Assembly (NCBI RefSeq): GCF_005543295.1
Contig: NZ_SRSG01000017.1
Location: 34,282-98,281, forward strand
Direction of reading: 5' to 3'
Length of the DNA: 64,000 nucleotides
DNA from: Halalkalirubrum salinum
Lineage (GTDB): Archaea; Halobacteriota; Halobacteria; Halobacteriales; Haloferacaceae
The stretch's first letter is position 1. Each line of letters opens with the position of its first letter. This document shows, one piece after another, positions 18,083 to 25,544 of the stretch. The notes under the pieces are model-generated. The model was given only the letters and a program-made list of their open reading frames with translations, ran no database searches and was not told the DNA's origin. A program made the position numbers and the translations under genes.

Positions 18083-19063
18083 ATGAGTGAGAACGTCCAA
18101 CGTTTCACCGATCAGCGTACGACGGAGTACACGCGGAAAAACGAGAAAACGGAGTCCTCCGAAGATGTCCGATGTCCTGAATGCAACGGGCAGTTAGCTA
18201 CCGACACCGAGCACGGCGAAACCGTCTGTCGGGACTGTGGCCTCGTCGTTCAAGAGGACGAGATCGACCACGGCCCCGAATGGCGTGCGTTCAACTCCAA
18301 CGAGAAGGACAAAAAGAGCCGTGTCGGCGCGCCGACAACGGAGATGATGCACGACAAGGGGCTGTCGACCAACATCGGCTGGCAGGATAAAGACGCCTAC
18401 GGTAAGTCGCTCTCGTCGCGACAACGCCAGAAGATGCAGCGGCTGCGGACGTGGAACGAACGGTTCCGCACCCGCGACTCCAAAGAGCGCAACCTCAAAC
18501 AGGCCCTCGGTGAGGTCGATCGCATGGCCTCGGCGCTCGGACTGCCAGATAACGTTCGTGAGACGGCGTCGGTGATTTACCGCCGCGCACTGGGCGACGA
18601 TCTGTTGCCCGGTCGATCGATCGAGGGCGTTGCCACGGCTGCGCTGTACGCGGCGGCCCGTCAGGCTGGGACGCCCCGAAGCCTCGACGAGTTGGCGAAC
18701 GTCTCCCGGGTTGAAAAAGACGAGATCGCTCGGACCTACCGCTACATCGTTCGTGAACTGAAACTGGAAATCAAACCTGCAGATCCGGGCAGCTACGTGC
18801 CGCGGTTCGCAAGCGATCTCGATCTCTCTGACGAGTCCGAGCGTCGCGCACGAACACTGCTTGAGACTGCAAAAGCCGAAGGGATCCACAGCGGCAAGTC
18901 GCCAGTTGGCCTCGCAGCCGCCGCGGTGTACGCCGCGTCACTGTTGACCAACGAGAAGGTCACCCAAAGTGAAGTCAGCGAGGTGGCAAACATCTCGGAA
19001 GTCACGATCCGCAACCGCTACCACGAACTGCTCGAAGCCGAAGAGAACGTACAGGTCCAGTGA
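18083..19063 (+). CDS. tfb: Transcription initiation factor IIB (TFB)
   Basis: A 326-residue archaeal TFIIB that bridges TATA-binding protein and RNA polymerase. The N-terminal zinc ribbon has CPECNGQ...CRDCGLVV (residues about 31-55). The B-reader/linker includes GPEWRAFNSNEKDKKSRVG. Two cyclin repeats follow (about 125-220 with RSIEGVATAALYAAARQ, and 225-320 with SPVGLAAAAVYAASLLT), ending in the promoter-contact helix SEVANISEVTIRNRYHEL. Haloarchaea carry several TFBs; the place beside gatCA is a common one. Start: ATG at 18083; a GTG 25 codons upstream lies in the AT-rich promoter region. Confidence 0.95.
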   Translation: MSENVQRFTDQRTTEYTRKNEKTESSEDVRCPECNGQLATDTEHGETVCRDCGLVVQEDEIDHGPEWRAFNSNEKDKKSRVGAPTTEMMHDKGLSTNIGWQDKDAYGKSLSSRQRQKMQRLRTWNERFRTRDSKERNLKQALGEVDRMASALGLPDNVRETASVIYRRALGDDLLPGRSIEGVATAALYAAARQAGTPRSLDELANVSRVEKDEIARTYRYIVRELKLEIKPADPGSYVPRFASDLDLSDESERRARTLLETAKAEGIHSGKSPVGLAAAAVYAASLLTNEKVTQSEVSEVANISEVTIRNRYHELLEAEENVQVQ

Positions 19064-19234
19064 ACATACGAGACGCATAACACGTCTACCTGATCGGTGG
19101 CCGCCCTGTTCCGCCGATCCCGCGATCGCACCACAACCCTTCCTCCTCCGGTCGGTGCCGGCTTGCCGACCGTATGGCCACTCGTCGATCGCCGCGTCCG
19201 AAATCGCTAACAACGATGTCACAGACCGTATGGT

Positions 19235-19711
19235 ATGGAGACGACGCGGCACTTCACCGCGACGACGTATATTGTCCACGGCGGCGCAACGGCACTGCAT
19301 CACCACAATCGGCTCGGAATCCGTATCCCGCCCGGCGGGCACGTCGATCGCGATGAACTGCCCCACGAGGCCGCGCTGCGAGAAGTACGCGAAGAGACCG
19401 GATTGAATGCAACACTCGTCGACGATACCGAGCCAGTCGACGCGCCAGCAGGCGAAACGCTTCCCGATCCCAGACACATGATGCTGTACGACATCAACGT
19501 CCACGAGGACGGAACGGTCGGCCACCAACACATCGACCACATCTACTTTGCAGCGGTCGACAGTCGTGAGATCGATCCCGCGCCGGGCGAGGCCGACCCA
19601 TCGCTGTGGGAGTGGTACACTCCCGAAGCGCTGCGATCGAGTACTATCGATGCCGACACCGTCGCGATCGGCTGTGAAGCGATCGACGTGGTCGGACGAG
19701 CGGTCCGCTGA
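19235..19711 (+). CDS. Nudix hydrolase
   Basis: A 158-residue protein with a full Nudix box (GX5EX7REUXEEXGU) at about residues 35-57: GGHVDRDELPHEAALREV followed by REETGL. Nudix enzymes hydrolyse nucleoside diphosphates linked to another moiety, often as housecleaning. The start METTRHFTATTYIVHGG is the usual substrate-binding strand. The context (after tfb, before a LarA-like gene) does not suggest a specific substrate. Confidence 0.88.
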   Translation: METTRHFTATTYIVHGGATALHHHNRLGIRIPPGGHVDRDELPHEAALREVREETGLNATLVDDTEPVDAPAGETLPDPRHMMLYDINVHEDGTVGHQHIDHIYFAAVDSREIDPAPGEADPSLWEWYTPEALRSSTIDADTVAIGCEAIDVVGRAVR

Positions 19712-19754
19712 TCGGCCTGCGAGTATTTATTCTGTCAACCGTATCGGTTTGTAT

Positions 19755-21053
19755 ATGGAGTTTCCCGACCGGTCGACTGTCGCGAAATTGCTCGACTCGA
19801 TCGAGTTGCCATCCTTTGTGCGAGTACGGTACGAACCAGCCGCCGAGCGCGTCGAATCCCCGGGCGATCGGGCCAAAGCAGAACTCAATCGACTCTCGTT
19901 TTCAGGGGTCGATCGCGGGGGAACTGTCGCGGTCGCCGTCGGGAGCCGAGGAATCGACGCGATCGACGAGGTGACCGCTGGCGTCGTTTCTGGACTCCGA
20001 GAGCGCGGCTTCGAGCCGATACTCGTGCCGGCGATGGGGAGCCACGGCGGAGCGACCGCTGACGGACAACGAGAGGTCCTTGCGTCGCTTGGGATCACGG
20101 CCGATCGAGTCGATGTACCGATCGACGCCCGAATGACAGCCGACCCGCTCGGTAGCGTCACCGTCGGTGGACAGGAGATGCCGGTGTACGTTTCGACGGT
20201 CGCCGCGGCCGCAGATGCGATTGTTGTTATCAACCGGGTGAAAGCACACACTAATTTTACGGGTCGAATCGAGAGTGGCCTGACGAAGATGGCCGTCGTC
20301 GGGCTGGGCAAACAGCGGGGCGCGAAGGCGTTTCACTCGACGGCGATCGCAGCGGGGTACGTCGAGACGTTGAAAGCTGCCTTCGAAGTCATTCGAGAAG
20401 AGACACCGATCGTCGGTGGAATCGCGCTCGTTGAGAACTTTTACGAAGAAATCGCTCTTGTTGAGGGTGTGCCAGCAGACGCCTTCCTCAATCGCGAACC
20501 CGAGCTGTTAACACAGGCGAACGAGGCGATGGCGACGTTGCCAATCGACAGTCTCGATCTGCTCGTCGTCGACGAGATGGGGAAAGACATCTCCGGTGCG
20601 GGAATGGACACGAACGTAATCGGGCGGTATCGAGTCCTGAACGCGCCCGATCCGCAAGAGCCAGATATTGATCTTATCTATGTTCGCGGAGTGACCGAGG
20701 CGACCGAGGGAAACGGGAACGGAATCGGCCTTGCCGATATCACGCGGCGGGCGGCAATTGAGGAGCTCTCACTCAAAAAGACGTACGCAAACGCAATCAC
20801 GAGTGGCTCCCTATCGAAAGCGTCTGTACCGCTCGTAGCGCCCGACGACGAACTCGCGCTCGCGGTTGCGTGCTCTGCGCTCGGAGGATACGACCCCGAG
20901 ACAGCGCGGATCGCGTGGATTGAATCCACCGCCGAACTAAGCGACATGTGGGTCTCAGAGGCGCTACTCGGATCGCTTCCAGACGGCGCAACTGTCATGG
21001 AAAAAGCGACGCTCTCGTTCGAGGACGGCACGGCAATCTTCGAATCGACATGA
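19755..21053 (+). CDS. Lactate racemase-like (LarA N-terminal domain, DUF2088-type) protein
   Basis: A 432-residue protein of the LarA-like superfamily. N-terminal Rossmann-type segments are visible: GGTVAVAVGSRGIDAIDEVT, ILVPAMGSHGGATADGQ, VVINRVKAHTNFTGRIESG, then LDLLVVDEMGKDISGAGMDTNV. Characterised LarA enzymes use a nickel-pincer cofactor; whether this branch does is unknown, and no larB/C/E genes are nearby. Start: ATG at 19755, about 18 nt after an AT-rich TATTTAT; longer upstream frames run through the Nudix gene. Confidence 0.75.
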   Translation: MEFPDRSTVAKLLDSIELPSFVRVRYEPAAERVESPGDRAKAELNRLSFSGVDRGGTVAVAVGSRGIDAIDEVTAGVVSGLRERGFEPILVPAMGSHGGATADGQREVLASLGITADRVDVPIDARMTADPLGSVTVGGQEMPVYVSTVAAAADAIVVINRVKAHTNFTGRIESGLTKMAVVGLGKQRGAKAFHSTAIAAGYVETLKAAFEVIREETPIVGGIALVENFYEEIALVEGVPADAFLNREPELLTQANEAMATLPIDSLDLLVVDEMGKDISGAGMDTNVIGRYRVLNAPDPQEPDIDLIYVRGVTEATEGNGNGIGLADITRRAAIEELSLKKTYANAITSGSLSKASVPLVAPDDELALAVACSALGGYDPETARIAWIESTAELSDMWVSEALLGSLPDGATVMEKATLSFEDGTAIFEST

Positions 21054-21068
21054 CGATCGCAGGTCAGC

Positions 21069-22193
21069 TCATCCACACAACGATCGGATGTACTGGCCGA
21101 CGTGATCGTCCATGCGACGTTTGAACCCGTTTTGGCGGGCGAGCCGATCGAGTTCACGGCTCACGTAGGTCCCGTACTGGACGGCCTTTTTATCCGCGGT
21201 GGCGATCCGATCGGGAAGTGTCCCTGCGGCGATCCGTCTGAGCGCAACTTTTCGCGCTGTCGGCGTCGCAAGGAGTGACGCCGGGAGCCGCAACGCCGCA
21301 GCCACGACGCGATCGTGGAGATAGGGGGTGACTGGTTCGACGCCGGCCGCACCCAACGCGAGCACGTCGCGTTCGAGCTGGTTGGGAAGGGTTCCGAGGA
21401 TTTCGCGGACGGCTCCACGGACCGTGGTCGCCTCAACGCGGTGGTCGTCTGCCGGCTCGACGTGTTTCGCGTAGCCGCCGAACAGTTCGTCCGCACCCTG
21501 TCCGAGTGCAAGCCGATCGTACCCGTCGTCGGCTGCAGCCTCTGCGACGAGGAATAACGGGAGCGCAATCGCAATATCCATCGGATTCGTTCGGCCGATC
21601 GCCCGGGCGAGTCGCGGGACCGCCTCAATGAGGTCGTCGTGAGAAAGCGAAACGACTCGAAGCTCGCGGTCCATGAGCGACGCTGCCTCTCTCGCTGCCT
21701 CAATGTCGTGTGAGCCTGGAAAGCCAGCGACGTAGCAGGGGGCGGCCTCGAATCCGGATGCGACGAGTGCCGAGTCGACCCCCCCGGAAAAGGCGACTGC
21801 GACCCTTTCGGGATCGATCGACCCGAGCGTCTCCTCGATCGCGACGGCGAGTCCGTCGATCCCAGCGCGCTCTGAGCGCACCTCGGGCTCAGGGAGCGAC
21901 CATAGCTGCTCAACCCCATTCTCGGCCGTCGCGATCGAGCCCGCAGGGAACGACACCGGATCTGAAAGTTCAGTCTGGTCGAACGCGATCGATGTTGATT
22001 CCGGCGACTCGACGCCGTCAGCGGCCTCGTAAAACAGCGGCTGTCGGCCGAGTACGTCGCGGACGATCGTCGGGCCGTACTCGGTGTGTTCGAGCCGCCC
22101 CCCAAACCCCGCGGTCCCCGGAAGCGGGTCGGCGTGATCAATCGACGTAACAACGGTCTGTTCAGTTGCGCCGCGGAGCATCGACACAGTCAC
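21069..22193 (-). CDS. Asparagine-synthase-like protein lacking the start of the glutaminase domain
   Basis: A 374-residue amide-ligase-family protein. The ATP-pyrophosphatase part is intact: VAVAFSGGVDSALVAS (PP-loop), RLALGQGADELFGGY and the C-terminal TARKVALRRIAAG. The N-terminal about 100 residues match only the second half of the class II glutaminase domain (GFGGRLEHTEYGPTIVRDVLGRQPLFYE), and the nucleophilic N-terminal cysteine with its first strands is missing. It therefore probably uses free ammonia or another amine. It overlaps the PHP gene by 4 nt, so the two are co-translated. Confidence 0.82.
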   Translation of the reverse strand: MTVSMLRGATEQTVVTSIDHADPLPGTAGFGGRLEHTEYGPTIVRDVLGRQPLFYEAADGVESPESTSIAFDQTELSDPVSFPAGSIATAENGVEQLWSLPEPEVRSERAGIDGLAVAIEETLGSIDPERVAVAFSGGVDSALVASGFEAAPCYVAGFPGSHDIEAAREAASLMDRELRVVSLSHDDLIEAVPRLARAIGRTNPMDIAIALPLFLVAEAAADDGYDRLALGQGADELFGGYAKHVEPADDHRVEATTVRGAVREILGTLPNQLERDVLALGAAGVEPVTPYLHDRVVAAALRLPASLLATPTARKVALRRIAAGTLPDRIATADKKAVQYGTYVSRELDRLARQNGFKRRMDDHVGQYIRSLCG

Positions 22194-22873
22194 AGGAGAT
22201 CGCTAATCGCCAGGCGAATACGCCGTTTTACACCGCCTGCGGCCTGTTGAAAACTGATGTGCCAGGGCGTTCGTTGCCCGATCACGCTCGTCCGGCCGGT
22301 CCGAATCGCCTCAAGAATCGCTTCCTCGGAACGATCGTCCACCCCGACTTCTGTAACCGCTTGCCCGACCATTTCGGAGATGTGGGCGTCGCTGCCGGCA
22401 GTCATGGGAAGACCATGTTCGATCGCAAACTGCTCGGCTTTGCGGTTCGCCAGTCCGGTCAACAGCCGTGAGTTGTACACTTCGATCGCGTCAGCGCTCG
22501 CCAACTGCCCGGTCGAAATGTGTGGCGCGACGCCGTGGCGGGACTTTTGAAACGGGTGGGGAACGACCGCAATACCGCCTTGCTCGCGGATCCGATCGAG
22601 CGTTTCGTCGTAGGATAATCCGGCGGGGACGCGCTCGGAGATCCCGAATGCGAGGACGTGACCCGCCGCGGAGGTGACTTCCATCCCGCGGATACCAACG
22701 AGCCCGTACTCCTCGGCGAGGTCAGCAGCAGCGAGGCTCGCGTCGATCTCGTCGTGATCAGTAACTGCGATCGCGTCAAGCCCGACAGCCTGTGCCTGCT
22801 CCAACAGCAGTTCGATCGGATCCCGGCCGTCGTACGAGAGCGCGGAGTGAGTGTGGAGCTCGACGGTTAACAC
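22190..22873 (-). CDS. PHP-domain metal-dependent phosphoesterase
   Basis: A 227-residue PHP protein starting at GTG (MLTVELHTHSALSYDG). The metal-site motifs are present: ELHTHSALSYDG (HxH), IAVTDHDEID, IRGMEVTSAAGHVLA, AVVPHPFQKSRHG and MTAGSDAHIS. PHP enzymes of this size hydrolyse phosphate esters such as 3',5'-nucleoside bisphosphates or histidinol phosphate, so the substrate is open. An ATG further upstream would add nine unconserved residues. Upstream lies an array of 24-bp repeats that recodes its TDHD motif. Confidence 0.88.
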   Translation of the reverse strand: MLTVELHTHSALSYDGRDPIELLLEQAQAVGLDAIAVTDHDEIDASLAAADLAEEYGLVGIRGMEVTSAAGHVLAFGISERVPAGLSYDETLDRIREQGGIAVVPHPFQKSRHGVAPHISTGQLASADAIEVYNSRLLTGLANRKAEQFAIEHGLPMTAGSDAHISEMVGQAVTEVGVDDRSEEAILEAIRTGRTSVIGQRTPWHISFQQAAGGVKRRIRLAISDLL

Positions 22874-22938
22874 AGCTCTCTGTAAGCGGGATGACCTCAA
22901 AAATCGCCCGATACGATTCGTCGTTGAGCGATCCCGCC

Positions 22939-23046
22939 AATCGCGTCGTGGTCTGTGATTGCAATCGCGTCGTGGTCTGTGATTGCAATCGCGTCGTGGT
23001 CTGTGATTGCAATCGCGTCGTGGTCTGTGATTGCAATCGCGTCGTG
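22939..23046 (-). repeat. 24-bp tandem repeat (four full copies plus a partial) recoding the PHP motif
   Basis: Full copies start at 22941, 22965, 22989 and 23013, with a partial copy at 23037. The copies are identical by eye. Read on the minus strand each unit is in frame (24 = 8 codons) and encodes IAITDHDA, almost the AIAVTDHDE motif of the PHP protein encoded about 200 bp downstream on the same strand. Flanking stops (TGA on both sides) leave no start codon of the usual type, so this is not called a gene. Confidence 0.9.
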
Positions 23047-23079
23047 AGAAATACTCTCGACCGAGTCAATTCGCGCCCT

Positions 23080-23256
23080 TCAAGCGCTACGGAGCGATGG
23101 TGCAACGATGAGCACAGTCACGATCGCCGCAAGAATTACGCCAACACCGTACAGTTGGGTGAGGAGATCTGATTGTGTCATTTCGAGACCAATAACCACC
23201 GCACCAGCGATCGCAAGCAGGATGCCAACCGCACCCCAGATAGCGTTCTCGTTCAT
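23080..23256 (-). CDS. Small two-span membrane protein, 58 residues
   Basis: From ATG at 23256 the frame reads MNENAIWGAVGILLAIAGAV, continuing with a first hydrophobic helix (about 8-24), a polar turn TQSDLLTQLYG, a second helix (GVGVILAAIVTVLIVAPSL, about 37-54) and the end RSA. The clean hairpin topology, normal haloarchaeal codon use and placement in an otherwise empty gap support a real gene. No family is recognised. It is divergent from the MoaB/CinA-like gene. Confidence 0.65.
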   Translation of the reverse strand: MNENAIWGAVGILLAIAGAVVIGLEMTQSDLLTQLYGVGVILAAIVTVLIVAPSLRSA

Positions 23257-23327
23257 ATGCGGGTCTCACACTGCGGCGTTTGAATAATCAATCGGTTTAA
23301 TCCCGTAGGACTCGTCAGGTTTGGCGT

Positions 23328-24035
23328 ATGCACGTGGCGATCGTGACGGTGGGAGACGAACTGCTCTCGGGTGACACGACGAACACGAACGCGACGTGGC
23401 TGTGTGCCCGCCTCGACGAGCGCGGGGTCATCGTCGAGCGCGTGACGACCGTTCCCGATCGGATCGAGGACATCTCTCGGGTTGTCAATGAGTACCGCGC
23501 GGACTACGATGCGGTGATCGTCACCGGTGGCGTCGGACCGACACACGACGACGTGACGATGGACGGCGTCGCCGCAGCGATCGGTCGAACAACAGCGCCC
23601 AACGAGGCGGCGCTGTCGTGGCTCACAGAACACGGCGGCTACAGCGCCGACGACCTTACCGAAGGGACCACAGATCTGCCCGCGGGCGCAGAGATGATCC
23701 CAAACGATGTAGGCGTCGCACCGGGAGCGATCGTCGAAGACATCTACGTCCTACCGGGTGTCCCCGCGGAAATGAAAGCGATGTTCGAGCGAATAGAAGG
23801 TCACTTCGAGGGAAAACCAACCTATTCAACGGTCGTCGCCATCGACGAGCCCGAAAGTACGCTCCTCGATCGGTTTACCGCGCTTCGCGAACAATTTCCA
23901 GTCGGCGTCGGAAGCTATCCGGGCGAGCACGTCCGGGTGAAACTCACCGGCGCAGATCCCGAAGTAGTCGAAGCGGCTGCCGCGTGGCTGGCGGAGCGAT
24001 CGGACGTGCTCGAAGACGAACCCACAGAAGAGTGA
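23328..24035 (+). CDS. CinA/MoaB-like molybdopterin-binding domain protein
   Basis: A 235-residue protein with the MoaB/Mog fold used for binding molybdopterin or, in CinA, ADP-ribose/NMN-type ligands. It shows IVTVGDELLSGDTTNTNATW at the N-terminus, VIVTGGVGPTHDDVTMDGVA (the GGxGxxxDD signature) and PGAIVEDIYVLPGVPAEMKAMF. The C-terminal nicotinamide-nucleotide amidase domain of full CinA is absent, as in most archaeal members. Start: ATG at 23328. Confidence 0.88.
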   Translation: MHVAIVTVGDELLSGDTTNTNATWLCARLDERGVIVERVTTVPDRIEDISRVVNEYRADYDAVIVTGGVGPTHDDVTMDGVAAAIGRTTAPNEAALSWLTEHGGYSADDLTEGTTDLPAGAEMIPNDVGVAPGAIVEDIYVLPGVPAEMKAMFERIEGHFEGKPTYSTVVAIDEPESTLLDRFTALREQFPVGVGSYPGEHVRVKLTGADPEVVEAAAAWLAERSDVLEDEPTEE

Positions 24036-24050
24036 GACGATCGAGTAGCG

Positions 24051-24095
24051 TAATCAGCGGTACAAGACGATTCAGTGACGAAATCAGCGGTACAG
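24051..24095. repeat. Two copies of AATCAGCGGTACA, 30 bp apart, over a stop codon
   Basis: The 13-mer occurs at 24052 and 24082. The second copy contains the stop codon of the small gene at 24084-24197 (minus strand). The intervening sequence also shares a GACGA/GTGACGA part. It is a short duplication of a gene's 3' end, similar in layout to the arrays at 37.2 and 51.7 kb. Confidence 0.6.
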
Positions 24096-24197
24096 GTAGG
24101 CGAGCCACGCGACGACACTAACGATTCCGACGAGCAGGATCGCTGCGGCGGTTGCCTCGGTCGGGAGCGGTCCCATCGGCGCTTCGAGCGGTATCAT
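24084..24197 (-). CDS. Small single-span membrane protein, 37 residues
   Basis: From ATG at 24197 it reads MIPLEAPMGPLPTEATAAAI and then a hydrophobic span (ILLVGIVSVVAWLAYLY) ending in Arg. The N-out-type short acidic start, one helix and a terminal positive residue resemble tiny haloarchaeal membrane proteins. It is divergent from the ATP-NAD-kinase-like gene. Its length makes chance possible, but no other frame in this gap is better. Confidence 0.5.
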   Translation of the reverse strand: MIPLEAPMGPLPTEATAAAILLVGIVSVVAWLAYLYR

Positions 24198-24300
24198 GTG
24201 CGATCGTTGCACAAGCTCTGATTAAAATCATTCGAGTCAGTCGGCACCACAACGCGCCACTGGCCCCCAGACATTTTGGTCCTCGACGCAAACTACCAGT

Positions 24301-25419
24301 ATGAAGATTGGCGTCGTGCTCAACCCGATCGCCGGCATGGGCGGTCGAGTCGGGCTGAAGGGAACCGATGGGAAGGTTGAGGAGGCCCGGGAGCTGGGCG
24401 CAGAACCCCGATCACCCGATCGCGGCCGGCGAGCGATGACAGCACTGTACGAGCGACTCCCCGATGCGGAGATATACGCTGTTGGCGGTCCGATGGGGGC
24501 GTCGATTGTGCGTGAGGCGGGCTACGACCCGACGATCGTGTATGAACCGACAGGCGCAGAAACCGACGCAGCAGATACGAAGGCCGCCGTCGAGGCGCTT
24601 GACGACGAGCGTGTCGAGTTAATTCTGTTCGTGGGCGGCGACGGGACGGCGACCGATGTCTCGACCACGCTCGCCGATCGCGACAGTACCACGCCGATAT
24701 TGGGCGTGCCCGCCGGGGTAAAAGTGTACTCGTCGGTATTTGCGGTGTCTCCGGAGGATGCCGCCTCGATCGCCGCGACGTTCGATCGAACGGAAAAACG
24801 CGAAGTCATGGATATCGACGAAGACGAGTACCGACAGGGGGAGGTCCACACCGAGCTTCGGGCGGTTGCGACGGTCCCGGTGGCAGACGACCTCCAGTCC
24901 TCGAAACAGCTTGGGGGTGGCACCGTGGAGGCGCTTGTCGCAGGCGTCGTCGATGATATCGAGCCGGGTGTAACCTACGTGCTGGCCCCCGGATCGACGG
25001 TTGGTGCGGTCAAGGAGGCGCTCGGGTTTACCGGATCGCCGATCGGCGTCGACGTGTGGCGAGCGATCCTGACAGACAAAAACGATCCTGCGGCACGCGA
25101 CACCCAACGGGAGTGGGAGGGCGAAGTTATTGTCAAAGACGCTTCTGAGTCGGATATTTTGGACGCGCTGGGCGATCGGAACGTGATCGTGGTATCGCCA
25201 ATCGGCGGTCAGGGATTTGTGTTCGGACGCGGCAACCCACAACTCTCGCCGACGGTGATCAGACAGTGTGATATCGAGATCATCGCCTCACGATCGAAAC
25301 TCGACGGGCTTCGGACACTGCGGGTTGACACGGACGATCCAGAACTTGACGAAGCACTCCGCGGTTGGACGAAGGTTCGTGTCGGCAGGTTCGAACAACG
25401 GATGATGAAAATTACCTAG
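24301..25419 (+). CDS. ATP-NAD kinase family protein (AcoX-like)
   Basis: A 372-residue protein starting MKIGVVLNPIAGMGGRVGLK. The kinase signature LILFVGGDGTATDV (GGDG) and the GVPAGVKVYSSVFA segment (NxxxS-like) are present, as in NAD kinase/diacylglycerol kinase relatives. The length exceeds core NAD kinase (about 280), matching the archaeal and AcoX-type branch. The C-terminal VVSPIGGQGFVFGRGNPQLSP is conserved in that branch. The substrate is unproven. Confidence 0.88.
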   Translation: MKIGVVLNPIAGMGGRVGLKGTDGKVEEARELGAEPRSPDRGRRAMTALYERLPDAEIYAVGGPMGASIVREAGYDPTIVYEPTGAETDAADTKAAVEALDDERVELILFVGGDGTATDVSTTLADRDSTTPILGVPAGVKVYSSVFAVSPEDAASIAATFDRTEKREVMDIDEDEYRQGEVHTELRAVATVPVADDLQSSKQLGGGTVEALVAGVVDDIEPGVTYVLAPGSTVGAVKEALGFTGSPIGVDVWRAILTDKNDPAARDTQREWEGEVIVKDASESDILDALGDRNVIVVSPIGGQGFVFGRGNPQLSPTVIRQCDIEIIASRSKLDGLRTLRVDTDDPELDEALRGWTKVRVGRFEQRMMKIT

Positions 25420-25452
25420 CAATCAGACGCAGCGGGGGTTATTACATTATTG

Positions 25453-25484
25453 TCCCTTTGATATCTCGGCTTCTCCTTTGATAT
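25453..25484 (+). promoter_or_regulatory. Two direct repeats TCCTTTGATAT-like before the PhoU-type gene
   Basis: CCCTTTGATAT and CTCCTTTGATAT lie 20 bp apart (two helical turns), followed by GGATATAC about 55 nt before the start codon. Same-face spacing suggests an operator for a dimeric regulator, possibly the AbrB-domain protein encoded next. The TATA role of GATATAC is plausible. Confidence 0.45.
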
Positions 25485-25544
25485 TACCGGGGATATACTT
25501 TGCATATAGACAAGATTAAGGTCACCCCCGCGATATCAAATGGC

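Noticed and set aside
22939..23046. CRISPR array
   Set aside because: The repeats are directly head-to-tail with no spacers and no cas genes are nearby.
22900..23172. Plus-strand frame through the 24-bp repeat giving a VVVCDCNR string
   Set aside because: It has no typical start context or flanking domain; the minus strand gives the meaningful PHP-like motif and the array is noncoding in effect.
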